Assembly (NCBI GenBank): GCA_033063855.1
Contig: CP093831.1
Location: 18,290,001-18,354,000 of the forward strand
From: Smittia aterrima
Taxonomy: Eukaryota > Arthropoda > Insecta > Diptera > Chironomidae
Direction: 5' to 3'
DNA: 64,000 nt
In this document: positions 1-11,651 of the stretch, in pieces
Position numbering within the stretch: the stretch's first letter is position 1
Layout of the letters: each line of letters starts with the position of its first letter
Notes under the pieces: generated by a model
What the model was told of the DNA's origin: nothing
Seen by the model: only the letters and a program-made list of their open reading frames with translations
The model's database searches: none
Program-made: the position numbers and the translations under genes

Positions 1-1623
1 TTTTTCATGTTGCGCTTCAGTCCATAAAAGAAAATTCATTTTCCATCAACAACAAATGAAAAACTTTATGATAAAAGAAAAGAAAAACAGTTTTCATTTC
101 AACTGCGGAATTAGAGTGGAAAGCGATGTTTCCAGAAATCCATTAGCCTTTAAACGCAACGCCCGATAACTAACCCACGTTTTCAACCGAACGATGATAT
201 TAAAACAGTTTTCCAGTCTTTGACTTTTAACGAGTATTGAGCTCAGTTCAATTGCTGATTTCAAAGCAACTTCGAGTGCATCCGAGAATAATTATTAATG
301 GTAAACGCTTGCTTATGCTGAGAGCTGCTCTTCTCTTGATGCATTCTCTACCTACGGAGCAGTTTATGTCTCAAAATAGAAAATGCTGTCGCTACGAGGA
401 ATGTGAAAGACAAAACTCGTGCCTAATTGGTTCTGAATGCCGCCAGACGATATCTGCGGTCGTACGGAGCTCGCTGATCTAATTATATCTGTTCCCATCG
501 CATTGCAAACTCTTCTACGATAATTGAATGCATAAACGTTCGTAATGAGGAAATTCTCCATCATAGAATTATTATGGCCTTGTCGCGTGAGCTTTTTCAT
601 AAGCGTCAAACTTGCCGATTGCTTTCCTTCTTATGCCATTGTCTAGCAATACAATTTACAGCGCTCCTTTAATGCTTCGATTATCCGCGAATAAAGAATT
701 TCGCTTTCAATCCATTTTTGTTCGCCGACTTGTTTGTTCGCCTTTTCGAGGTCATAAAAAATTAGCCGCGAATCCATCTGTTTTATAGATATTCGCGATT
801 GTAAACAGTTTTCTTGTTGTTGCGCAAACATTCACATGTGGAATTTCGTGTATTTTAATTAAAAACTGATAAATGGGTTTCACTCAACCAAAAAAAATAT
901 TTGGAGATCGTTATTGTATTAACTTGATAACGTACAGAAGCTAGAAATTTCGAAGCTTCTGGTCTGAGGGAGAGTTCTCATTTTAATTGGAGTTTTTTGA
1001 AACAAAATTCCTGGAAATGTTTTCCTCATGTTCTATTTCAATCAAATTTTGTCTTCGATTTGCGTCGTTTTCCAATGAAAAGCTATTTTCGATATTGCAT
1101 AAATTAAGTTGAAAACCTAATTTCCTTTCGAACTCATTTAGTATTTAGACTTTCGAGTGCGAATGGAAAGCTCACCAATCCTGTCCGCTTAATTTCCATT
1201 TCCGGGTTTATTTTTGAGGAAACAAAAAGTTGTAGAAACGTGTGTAAGTTTTAGTTTAGTTAGCGAAACTCTACGCGAAGTTTTCGTAAAACGCAATAAA
1301 ATTTATGCTTAAAAGTCACGAAATGCCTAAGCGAGTGAAGAGAATATCAATAACTCACCCCCGCCTACGAGCATGAAGTCACCGAATGAATGAAATATTT
1401 CTGCTTTCGACCAGCGCGTAACTCAAGTCAAGCAACAACTTTTGCACGAAATTTTCCGAAATCTAAAATCGCTTTTGATTGTTGCGAACAAATTTTTCCC
1501 TTTCAACCGAGAGTCACGAAACAGAGCAGTCATAAATTTCAAAGTCTAAATCTGATGTTTCATTTCGTTTATTAATTTTTCGCATTCGTTTCTGTCGTTT
1601 TCGTGACACTTCCGATCGGCAGC
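1..1623. other. Non-coding stretch upstream of NDUFA12
   Basis: I see no gene here. All open frames are under about 85 codons, show no recognisable domain, and are not bounded by good splice signals. The last part, after about 1500, must contain the NDUFA12 promoter and 5' UTR, but I see no clear TATA box. Confidence 0.5.
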
Positions 1624-2088
1624 ATGGCGATGAGACGATTTCTAAACTTTTTCAACGGCGACAAAGTCTCGAGAACCTTTCGTGAAGTAAAAGACAACGG
1701 AGGAGTGCTTGCGTCTATAAACAAACTTTATCGGATGGAGATAATGAAGTCAGGAAAGTTTATTGGACAAGACAAATATGGAAATAAGTACTTCGAGGAT
1801 TTGTCATATTTTCTTGGGCGAAGTCGATGGGTAGAGTATCCAAAGTATAAAAACTGGGAATACGATGCATCGCATGTTCCGCCTGAATGGTTTGGTTGGC
1901 TTCACTACCGAACAGATTATCCACCAAACACAGATATTGCAAAAATCCGAGTTGGATGCTACAAATGGATATTGGATCATAGCGAGAACTTAACCGGAAC
2001 GAAAGACGCTTACATGCCTTACTCAACAACCAAACCAAAGCTTGAAGCATGGAATCCAAAGCAGACAACAACAGATTCAAAACAATGA
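1624..2088 (+). CDS. NDUFA12: NADH dehydrogenase (complex I) subunit A12 (B17.2)
   Basis: This is an accessory subunit of mitochondrial respiratory complex I, in the matrix arm of the inner-membrane complex. The 154-residue product fits the family, which is about 145 residues long. Residues 38-90 hold the family signature: GKFIGQDKYGNKYFED, then GRSRWVEYP, then HVPPEWFGWLHYRTDYPP. The frame is open upstream from 1603, but the first ATG is at 1624 and a second is at 1630; either could be the start, and the N-terminus then reads MAMRRFLNFF or MRRFLNFF. No intron is present in the coding part. An AATAAA lies 30 bases after the stop. The C-terminal tail after the PKLEAWNPK segment is Thr/Gln-rich and probably not conserved. 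Assignment is by recognised family sequence. Confidence 0.93.
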   Translation: MAMRRFLNFFNGDKVSRTFREVKDNGGVLASINKLYRMEIMKSGKFIGQDKYGNKYFEDLSYFLGRSRWVEYPKYKNWEYDASHVPPEWFGWLHYRTDYPPNTDIAKIRVGCYKWILDHSENLTGTKDAYMPYSTTKPKLEAWNPKQTTTDSKQ

Positions 2089-2117
2089 ACCTGCGCCAGA
2101 CATTGCTTTCCGCTCGC

Positions 2118-2123
2118 AATAAA
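2118..2123 (+). terminator. Polyadenylation signal of NDUFA12
   Basis: A canonical AATAAA hexamer lies 30 bases past the NDUFA12 stop codon, giving a very short 3' UTR if used. Confidence 0.5.
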
Positions 2124-5100
2124 CAAAACTCTTTGATGGATACACTTGTGATAAAGACTTTCCTTACCGAGCTGCCAACTTATGTGCAATTTATTTCTTC
2201 AACTTTTCAGCCGAGCAGGAGAAGCAGGCGAAAGAATTTGTTCCGATTGTATGCAAAATCGAAATCGTTTGTTGTCGGAAGAGAAGAAGAAAGCGCCTTC
2301 AGACATAAATCAGATCGTTTGCTGTTTATTTTTCTTTCTTCCCTCAAACTCAACAATCGATCGAGTTGTAAATGAAAAAACCTTTCTAGTAATAAATGTG
2401 CGTTCGCTTTGCATACGAAAGATTGACGACGACTTTCCCAGCTCGAGTCGAGATATTCTCGCGCATACAAGATGACAGAGAGAACATTAGCCGCAATTGG
2501 GTCGAGGGAAGAGAGATTTTCTTGCTCATTCCGTCAAGTAAACGTTTTCAATAGCGATTCATAAATTCAGTTTCATGCAATTTCATGCAAAGGAGTTAAC
2601 CAAGCCTGTCCAAACAAACAATTTAAAATTACATGAGCGGCGCGAATGAATTTGTGGAGATCACTTCGCGGAGATCTTTCTAAATTACAAGGGAAAACAT
2701 CTCAGTAGGAGGGAAAGCTTTACGCTCAAAGTTTCTTGATCTCTGATCGCACAACGAGTTAGATAGATGAGCCTTCACGACGCAAGGATGTTTGGATACG
2801 AGAAGTAATTAAAGATTCTCAATTACGATTGTTGCGATCAAAAGACGATGATCGCTCAATCGCGTAAACTTGAAAGAGCGAATAAATTGACGTCATAGAA
2901 ATGTAAATATCGCTAAGATATTAAATGGCAAATGTTTATTCCTCACTTCTTTCATCAAAGTCACACTGCTTTGTGGCTTTGAGTTTCATTGGAGATGGAT
3001 TAAATAAAGTGGGATGGTTGATGCTATTTCTTCATCCTGGCGGAACACACACGTCTAGTTTTTTTTTTGTTGTTGTTGATGGCGTATCTTCGTCTATGAA
3101 CACCAGGGAACGCTTTTTCTTTTTAATTAAAAACAAGTGATAAAGACTTGACTTGAAGCGATGTCTTAATCTTTTAAGTCGTTTCATCACCGCTTGCGGC
3201 TTTTAATCAATTTGAGCCAATTGGAGTGTGTGTCGCAACCTTTTCTTTCTTTGCGATAATTCATTCTTTCCATTACATTTGTACTTTGAGCGGTCGCGAT
3301 ATCGCAATGGAAAGTTGATAAGACCATAAAGGAAGAACGGTTTTGTGGATTGAGGTGAAGTGATGGCTGATAACGACTCGTTTAAAGCTCTCGATTAACA
3401 AACCGCGTATTGAAATTCTCCGAACTCAACCTTGATTGTGAAACTCTAACGTAGCACGTTCATCGAGAGCAAGAATTCGCGTGTAATTTCACCGCTTCGG
3501 CTTAAAATAAACTATCGCAATTGTCGATGACAATGAAAACGAAGGCGAGGCTTGATCTTCCTGCTGTGATAATGACACGACTTTATTTACGCTTCGACAA
3601 CAGCAAAGAACCGCTAAAAGGAAAAAGAATGCTTTATTTTCCTTCCTCTTCAAGATAATTATAGACTTTTGTGAATTGAGAAAGTGCAACGAGAAAATTG
3701 TTTTGTCGAAGTAAAAAATGTAAAGTGAAGGACTTATTTTTGGTCTGCGCGAGTTTCTTTTCAGGAAACTTCTCAACTTTCACGCATCAAAATTGCTTTC
3801 TCGATTAACTCATCTCTACAGGAAATTCAGTCCAATCTGCCAAGGTTCATTATATATAAATTGCAATCGATCTGGTTTCATTTCTTTAAATCAACCGCGA
3901 ACCGAAAAAACAGCGAAAATTATTGAAATTTCATTTCAAGTTCTGTTGCAATTTGCATTAATTTTAACATTGCATCATATTTTCGGCGTTGCTTGAACTG
4001 ATGCCAATACGAAAATTTGCAGCTCATTGAAGAAGCACTTTAATCAAAAGTTTTTAGATTTTCGATTACGTTCTCTGCTGACGTCGTAAATCTTCAAGAA
4101 ATTTGCAAGCTTTCATTTTACTTTCGCAAGAATGTTCGTGGAAGAATTCGTAAAATGTCAAACTTGCCCCAAGCTCTTTGTAAAGTCCATTCAACGACAT
4201 CGTAAGACTTCAATGTATTGAAAATTCTTTACTTTTGATGTTCACAACAATCCATAAAAATAAGCAAGAAAACTTAGAAGATTTCTTTAATTTTATATTT
4301 TGTTTAGTATTCGAACGAGATTATGTGTCATGAAAAGGAAAACTTCTCATTTAGAGGTGAAGGTTAAGCTCGCTGATGTATGAGTTTTTGGCGATTTAAC
4401 TCGATGTAAACAAACAAACTCGACCTCACACACAGCCGCACACTAGATCGAGATAGTAATAACTTACTCGAAACGAGTCGCTGAAGATTCTCGAGGGAGC
4501 TCAAAAGTGATCTTCACTTCAAATTACTGAAGGCAAAACACGCGGCACTCGTAATGTCTTGATTAATATCTCTCTTGAAATATTTGGCAATTCATTTTAT
4601 CTCGATCATCATTGAAAGTTTCGCAGTAAAATAAGAAAAATTAATCCATAAAAAAATTCACAAACCACTGACGATGAAAGAATTTTCCGCAAGTAATTTG
4701 TCTGAAACGAAAACTTCGCGATTAGCGAGACAGCGGACATTTCTCTTCATCTCAAGGCGGGACCGGCGTTAAAAATTGTAGCAGGGAAAATTGATATTCA
4801 AAGAGATCATCGGAAAATTGCTGCTGGCTTCTTTCACTCGCAGGCGCCCACTCGCATTAAAAATATCTTCATTTGCCTCATTATTATATTAATCTTTTTG
4901 AGCAGACATAAAACATTTTTTTTGTTGTTAACAGAGTCGAGCTCTGATTTCCATAGAAAAGAATTTGAAAGTCGGTTCCACCCTGAGACAGTTCTCAAGC
5001 AACATTAAAACTGATTTGAATAACTTTACGACACGAAATTGAAACAACAGAAGAGAGAAATGATAAAACAAAAACGCTGTTTGACTTGAAACGTCACTTC

Positions 5101-7310
5101 CTCTTGCTCCCACAAACTAACCACGTTTAGTCAATTACGCGAAGATTTTGCGTTTTCAAGTTTTTTTCTCAATGAATTTTAAAAATATTTTTCGGCATCA
5201 GCTTCAGAAAAATTGTTTTTGATTTTCGCTGGCATGAAACATTGAAGAGTTTGGACAAAGCTTTCATCAAAAATAATTAATGAAAAACAAATTCACTTGA
5301 CGTAAAATCATGAGTGAAAAGAAGACATTTCAATGTCAAGATTTCTACTCAAGCGTTTGAAGATCATTCAGCGGCTTTTATCGCGAAGAGTTCTTCTTAT
5401 TCCACAATAACGCTATCGATTCTCTGAATAGTTCGAGTGCTTACAATCTGTCGATGTGTGATTAATGATTAGCGGCTACTTTCAGCTATGATTGCCAAGA
5501 CAATTAGCTAAACGATGCTAGTTGACTTAGAAACCAAGCTAAAAAGGAAAAACAAGATGTTTTCTTAATAATAAAAAAGAAGATTTTCTATCTCTGGGAA
5601 AAGTATCAATTAACATTTTTTGCTTTGAAAGTTTTCTTCGCTGGAAATCGAGAAGTTGGAATTCGTTGCGGAAGATCTCATCGAAAATATTTCTTTGAAC
5701 AAATAATTCCAACAATCATCGTTACTTGTTCTCACAACGAAAATCTGCTACAATTTGATTAACAAAACGACTTAAGGCGGGCGGAGTATTAGGTTACAAG
5801 TCTGGTTGGCGAACAATGTTGTTGCATGTTTCTGGTTTTAAGCGATTTTTCAACAAGCTGGCAGGCTGCTGAGCAGATTTCAGCAGAAAATTGAAAATTG
5901 AGATCAGGTGTTGTGCAAAAATAAACTTTGCCATCGTAACATGCAAGCGCTACAATTAATTCATTAATTTATTCCGTTCCGAAAAGCTTTTGCACTTGTT
6001 AGTGATTTTCAAACGCGCTGCCAAGATTTCACACTCAGTTCCAACTTCGGAATTTTTGAATCTTCCCATGAAAATATTTCTGCAGTTTCTTCTGTTCTAA
6101 GCCTTCACAACTGTCCAAAGAACAGTCCAATAAATTGTTTCCACGCATTCTAAAAACGCTTCTCGTTGCTCTTTGTGTTCTGCTGCCACAAAAAACTAAC
6201 CGAGAGCGCCATGATTCATCGTTTATTGCTATTTTAAGCTCACAACTTCTTCTTACTCCTCATTCCAACAATATTACCGAAGTTTTTTTTTCCTCTTCTG
6301 ATTCCAGCGATCATTTTAATTTTTTGTCCGCGTTTTTTTCTTGAAATGATTTATTTTAGATTATTCATGCACGTTGTCTTCTTCTCTTTCGATGGAAGAC
6401 AGATCGAATCAATGGTTCTTCTTGAAAGGCAATTCGATTGACGTCAATTAATAATGCGCCCGCTCAAATAGATGCTAACAATTCTGCTACGCAATTAGAC
6501 AATTCCTTAAGTGCTTCCATGGCTACAATTATTTATTCCACGTTCTTCTCTGTACTTGAACTTGAAAGTTGAAGCCATCTAATTAGAATTTCCTCCAATT
6601 GAAGTCGTCACAAGCTTCCTACCTACAACGTCACTGCATCAGTTTTCGCGTGCTACTAATTTGATTTCGCTTGCATTAAAAAGCAATTTTTTACACTCGG
6701 AATGATATTTATCGTCGAATTGACCCGTCGTGCTCGAATTGATAAAGCAACAAATATTTCTCATTTCAGCACACACCCACGCTCTCAATATGTTTTCGAT
6801 TCTTCTCTGACTTGCTTTCGATTTCTTTTTAATGACTCTTTAAGCGTCGAATGGATTCGTTTTGCAGACGTTTTAAAGTGCTTTGCATTATTCGAGATGG
6901 CCGACAATGCCATCATCACAATCGTCACTGTACAACTCTCCCATATTAATAACATTTATTCGCTAATAAATCAAAAAACGACCCGTCAAGTAAAACCGCG
7001 AGTGATGCAATCGCAAACTCTCGCTCGCTCGCGTGATTGTCAAGGTTGGGCGGAGGTTAATTTTGCATTGTGAAACAATGTTGAATGCGAAATCCGGGCT
7101 TCGTATATTAAAGCACTTATTGTTTCGTTCTACATTTCTTTCTAGATTGACGTTAAGCTTTTGCAAGCAGAGTTCCGAAGTTTATGAGTTTTTCCAAAGA
7201 ACAGCGGTTTTAAACGAGTTAATAATAATTATGGGATATGTGAGCGTAAATGTTTTCAGCAGAGCTCAATTAACTCAGTTGATAAAGAGAAATTACTCGA
7301 GGGAACTTAC
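2124..7310. other. Gene-poor stretch
   Basis: No supportable gene is visible on either strand. The longest frame (6702-7073, plus, 123 codons) has no domain character or splice context. A short 10-bp tandem duplication (TTTCATGCAA twice) lies near 2572-2591. The region may be intron or 3' flank of the gene whose exon lies at 7311-7876, because that exon ends in a strong donor pointing this way and no partner exon was found. Confidence 0.4.
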
Positions 7311-7876
7311 CGCTTTAAAGTAACATTTTTACTGCCTAACTTAGTCATCTTAATAATTTTCTTATCACCAGAACTGTTCATTTCGTCATTATTGTTGAAA
7401 CTATTCTCATTTGTCGCTGCTGAATCTGTTTCGCCATCATCCTTGCAGAAAGAGTCGCCGTTTTTAATTATCGAATTATTATTGTGATTAGTGTTGATTA
7501 AGTTATTGTTACACAAGTTGTTATTCGTGATATTCATGTTGTAATTGATTTTGTTTCCGCCATTCTTTATGAGGTTGCCATTGCCATTGAGTTTTGTCGG
7601 CACGTAATCCTGTCGCTCGATCGTCAACAGTTTTGTGTTCTCATCAATCACATCCTCATGCTCATGGGGATCGATATCTGATGATGTCTGTGACTGTGTC
7701 GTGTTCTGTAGATTCAGATTGAGACTCAGGTTGCGTGGACTCTGTGGTTTCTCCTCGACAGGCGGTAACATGTACGAAAGCATTTCAAGTGCGTTTAATT
7801 GTCTTTGTCGTCGAAAAATAATAATACGAGTTTCCAAATCAAATTCGTTTTCACTGTAACTTGATTTCCAGCCACT
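7311..7876 (-). CDS. Internal or first coding exon of an unrecognised Asn-rich protein (partial)
   Basis: I do not recognise this protein. The minus-strand frame is open from 7876 and runs to an exact donor GTAAGT starting at 7310, in phase 0 or nearly so. The first in-frame ATG is at 7783 (MLSYMLPPVEEKPQSP); a splice acceptor upstream of it is equally possible, for example a CAG just before 7855. The encoded stretch of about 155-185 residues starts with a charged segment, then becomes low-complexity: Asn runs with repeated NNN and ITNNNLCNNNL-like patterns, then a Ser/Asp/Glu-rich part and a basic end (KMTKLGSKNVTLKR). No signal peptide or membrane segment is visible. The 3' partner exons are not found in the 7.3 kb downstream, so the next intron is long. 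Being a real exon is supported by open length and the donor only. Confidence 0.5.
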
Positions 7877-9073
7877 TCATAATCATGAACGATTCTTTTC
7901 CATTGAATGACTCGAACTTTTATCACAATATCCCTTCACTTGCTTTTTCGCCTTTTTTCGGTTGTCAGTTGACAATGTGATTTTCTCTTTGATTGATGCC
8001 TTCGTGATACGCAAAGTACTCAGTTATTGCCTGGAATGACATGAAAGAGAAATTGGGTTTGATTAAATATTGTGAACCAACGAGAATTGTGACTTTAATT
8101 AAACTTTTAATTGAGTAATTCAGTGAAGCGTATATGAGAAGGGCGTAGAACTAGAAGCTTCATAAAGATTTATTGCGAACACACCTCCATTGCGTTAGCG
8201 ACAACTCAGGGGAATTCTCGTAATTTGAAACAAAACAAAAGTTTTCATCTTGTTCTTCTGCGCAAGATCAGAAGCTGCCAAAAAATCATTGCTGTCTTCA
8301 TCTCACGATTTCGAAAGCAACTCGCTGCGTTGAATACTAGGTCAGTTATATTTTTATCCAACAAAATCATGCAAAACTCAGAGAGGAGAGCAGAGAGAAA
8401 GATGTAACCATCATCATGTAAGCCAATTTATCCAATCAACCTTTCGTTGCAATCTGATTTATCTCTGATTGCGGAACATGAAAGCAAGCTAGAGAACTGA
8501 GGCTGATGGCGCAGTTAAATGTTGATCACGACGAATCATTCGAATCAAAGATTTGCCGAGAGCTCCAGACTAAACATGACGAAGCCTAAAGGCTGAGTTA
8601 GCATCTTTATGAGTGCAAGCAAAATTTTACAACGATGAAATGAAGTTTTCTCAAGACAAGAAACCAAACAAACGAAGCATCTCATACATTACGCTCTCTC
8701 AACGATTAAGTGATTTTCCCATTTACATTTTAATTTTCCCTTAAAGTAATTTTTCTTTCTCACAGCTCCAAGCAACTCAACACCGATTGCTCGATATTTT
8801 TTCTTCTCGTCTCCATTTCTCGGATCACATCCACTGTTGATCGTAAATATTGCTACACTAACGACTTGACGGCGCTGAAACAAATGACCGAGGAGAAGAA
8901 ATAACTGCGAGTTGGTTAAACAAACAACAAGAACTGAAGATTTATGCTGAGGTCTCGAATTACAAATCATGGAATAACTCAATAAGTTTCTTTAAATGGA
9001 AAAGATAGTTCGCACTCATAATTTTCAAGAAAATTCTTTTTCTTAAATTCGCATTTCATTTCAAAAATTTATT
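7877..9073. other. Non-coding stretch
   Basis: No gene is seen. Frames at 8225-8407 (plus) and 8689-8982 (minus) have no domain content, and neither has convincing splice context. The 3' flank of the LRR gene begins at its right edge. Confidence 0.4.
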
Positions 9074-9778
9074 TCAAGCTCTCAATTCATCGTGTCCTGA
9101 ACGAATTGGATTTCCAGAAATTTCTTTTGTCTTAAGATTTTTCAAGTTCGTTATGGCGTTATCGAATACGGATAATTGATTGTCGTTCGCCAGAATTGTC
9201 TCGAGTTTATTGTTGTATTTGAAGATATCATCATGAAGAGATGTAACAAAATTTCGGCTGAATGATAATCGCTTCAAGTTGCACAAACCGTTGAACGTCG
9301 AAGGATCGAAGATTCGTATTTTGTTTGTTCCAAGCGAGAGCCATTCCAATTGGTTCAAATACAAAAACGTGTCGCTTGCAATGTTTTCAATTTCATTATT
9401 GTCTAATTGAAGATTAATCAAATTCTCCATTCCAATAAAATTTTTGCTTCTTATGAACTTGATGTGACTTTTTTCAGCTCGAAACGATTTTAAATTGATG
9501 TACAAAACTCCAAGTCCTGACAGAAGATATGGCAATTGTTGATTAACTATGAAAACTGATTCGATTGTGGATTTTGATTTCTCGTAGTCAGATTCAGGTC
9601 CTTCAATTGCTTCAACAACTGGATCAGCGTCGTATTGACTAACTTGTAAACGAACATGACAAGAGTATTGATTTCCCCAACCCATCTCAAAGTCGTCTCT
9701 TGCGTAATAACATCCAGCAGTGTAATCTTTCCCTTGACACGTAACAACAGCCAAAAGCAGCCAAATAATCTTAAACAT
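9074..9778 (-). CDS. Secreted leucine-rich-repeat protein
   Basis: This is a 234-residue intronless gene starting at an ATG at 9778. Residues 1-16 (MFKIIWLLLAVVTCQG) form a typical signal peptide. The next 70 residues hold two Cys (in CYYARDD and YSCHVR) and resemble the N-terminal region of dipteran secreted LRR proteins. From about residue 85 there are five or six LRR units: NLINLQLDNNEIENI, QLEWLSLGTNKIRIF, NLKRLSFSRNFVTSL and KLETILANDNQLSVF are clear, ending in NLKTKEISGNPI. No transmembrane helix or intracellular domain follows, so the product should be secreted. Short secreted LRR proteins of this kind are common in midges and mosquitoes, some in immunity, but I cannot assign a role or orthologue. 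A minus-strand TATA-like box lies about 35 bases upstream of the start. Confidence 0.82.
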   Translation of the reverse strand: MFKIIWLLLAVVTCQGKDYTAGCYYARDDFEMGWGNQYSCHVRLQVSQYDADPVVEAIEGPESDYEKSKSTIESVFIVNQQLPYLLSGLGVLYINLKSFRAEKSHIKFIRSKNFIGMENLINLQLDNNEIENIASDTFLYLNQLEWLSLGTNKIRIFDPSTFNGLCNLKRLSFSRNFVTSLHDDIFKYNNKLETILANDNQLSVFDNAITNLKNLKTKEISGNPIRSGHDELRA

Positions 9779-10084
9779 TCTAAGAAAATTTAAATGTACT
9801 TGATAACTTGATTTATAAGCACAAGAATTTTAAATAAAACTTGCTTCTTCCGCTTTGTAAACTCAACTGAAGACAGAGAACTTTGATTCCACTTTAAATA
9901 CATAAATTGAAGTTAGTCAAATAGGTATATAAAGAATAACAACTGATGCTTTCGGAGAATTTTGCTGATTATTGGATAAATATAAAATTCTTAGTAATTC
10001 TATTAGATAGAATTTAATCAATCTACATCATGTGACAATTTCTTTAAAAAGAGAAGTGAAGATCAGAAATATTTCAGTAGCAAG
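9779..10084. promoter_or_regulatory. Divergent promoter region between LRR gene and nuclease gene
   Basis: This 306-base gap separates two outward-transcribed secreted-protein genes. For the minus-strand LRR gene, a TATAAAT lies at 9811-9817 (minus). For the plus-strand nuclease, TATATAAAG lies at 9926-9934 and TATAAAAT at 9981-9988, either of which could set a start 70-130 bases before the ATG. Shared regulation of the two genes is an inference from the arrangement. Confidence 0.5.
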
Positions 10085-11651
10085 ATGAAATTTCTTCTGA
10101 TTGCGTTGATTGTCAACATCGTGGCAATATCCTGCAGCAAACTGGATGAAGGCGAGTTATCAAATGAAAGAATTAAACGTGGACTGCCTAAGCAATCAAC
10201 TAGCAGCATTGTAGTGCCATTGGTTTGTTCATTACTAAGAGGAGTAGTTCGATGGAGTTTTCCATCAACATCAACAACTTCACAATCTTCAACTTATTGC
10301 GAGATTAAAGTTTATTGGTTGATGCGTTCAGGTCTACAGTGGCCAGTTGTCATTGACCTAGCGACACATGTAAGTATTTGGTTATCTCAGTTAAGACAAA
10401 ATAATTATTTCGTGTCTTTTAAAGGATTTTATTGAGCTTTCTAACAGCAACGGAGATATTGTTATTCCCAACGGTGCAACAATTCGAATAGCTTGTCCTG
10501 GAAATCGAATTCGAGCTTTCGGTGCACAAGCAGCGGATATAACTTGCGACCGAGGACAACTTTTCTCACGTTCGAACATTGTGTACAACTTTTATGATCT
10601 CGGATGCGATGACGTAAGTGTTTAATCGATACTGTTTTAAATAAGGTCGCGAATTTTAAATTTCAGTATCCTGAAGCCACATTAACAGCTGATATCGACC
10701 CGTTGTGTCCCGAAAGGTCCAATCAAATTGCTCTGAATTATGGTTTTAGTAACAATCATCCAAGTTACGTTGCGATCGTTGATATTTGTTATAATCAGAA
10801 CTTTGGATATCCACTTTATACAAAACATTTCGTGAAGAAATTTATTCAGGCTGCGCAAATTAGAATAGCTCGTCCAATGTTTAGTGAACTGCTCTTCAAT
10901 GCGTGAGTTGAGTTTGTACAATCACAATAACAAATAAATTTAATTTGTATTTCCAGTCCAGAGCGTATTCAAGTTTTCTCAAAGCCAAATGTTCAGCTTC
11001 GTGTCAACAGCGTGTGGAGCAATGGAGATTATATGAAATACTTTAATCCTGGCTTATCGGAAGTCACTAAAGGTCACTTGGCGCCCAAGGCAGATTTCAT
11101 TTTCGGAGCTCAACAACGCGCCACGTTCTTCTTGCTCAATGCAAGTCCGCAGCTTTCATGTCTCAATGCAAAGAACTGGGAAGCTATTGAAAATTTGGTA
11201 CGTCACATAGCGCACACAGTCGCACAAGACTTGACGGTTTTCACCGGAACTTTCGTAAGTTTAGTAGAGTAAATTCAATTGATAATCAACTTATTTTAAT
11301 TTAAAGGGCGAGCTTGGACTAAATGGAAATCTTATGTATCTTTCACAACAACAAATGGTTCCCATTCCCCTTGTATTCTGGAAAGTTGTTCAGTTTCCGA
11401 ACGCTGTTCCACCTAAAAACCCATTTGTCTTCGTAGGATTTAATCTTCCCTGTGTTAATCATTCGCCATGGCACAGCGATGCGCAAAGTTTTTTGGCAAC
11501 CTATTGCATACAAAACTGCGGATCGATCAATTGGTTGACATCTCCACTCAGCAATCGAAATGATAGAGAAGACTACAGTAAGGGCTTCATCGCTTGTTGC
11601 GAATTCGCTCACTTTGCGAACAAAATGGAAAATGAGTTCATCTTCCAATAG
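10085..11651 (+). CDS. Secreted DNA/RNA non-specific endonuclease
   Basis: Five exons, all with consistent phases, encode 450 residues: 10085-10369, 10425-10613, 10667-10902, 10957-11254 and 11307-11651. Donors are GTAAGT or GTGAGT. Residues 1-18 (MKFLLIALIVNIVAISCS) form a signal peptide; a basic RIKR at about 30-33 could be a propeptide cleavage site. The second half carries the NUC family core: TKGHLAPKADF with the presumed catalytic His277, followed by LLNASPQLSCLNAKNWEAIE, which matches the metal-binding Asn and downstream Asn-Trp-Glu part of the family. Family members (sugar non-specific nucleases, duplex-specific nucleases, salivary nucleases of biting flies) hydrolyse DNA and RNA outside the cell using a divalent metal. 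The usual DRGH motif appears here as TKGH, as in arthropod members. Digestive or salivary use is likely but cannot be told from sequence. AATAAA follows at 11681. Confidence 0.88.

Noticed and set aside
6702..7073. 123-codon plus-strand open frame
   Set aside because: No recognisable domain, overlaps frames on the other strand, and no promoter or polyadenylation context.
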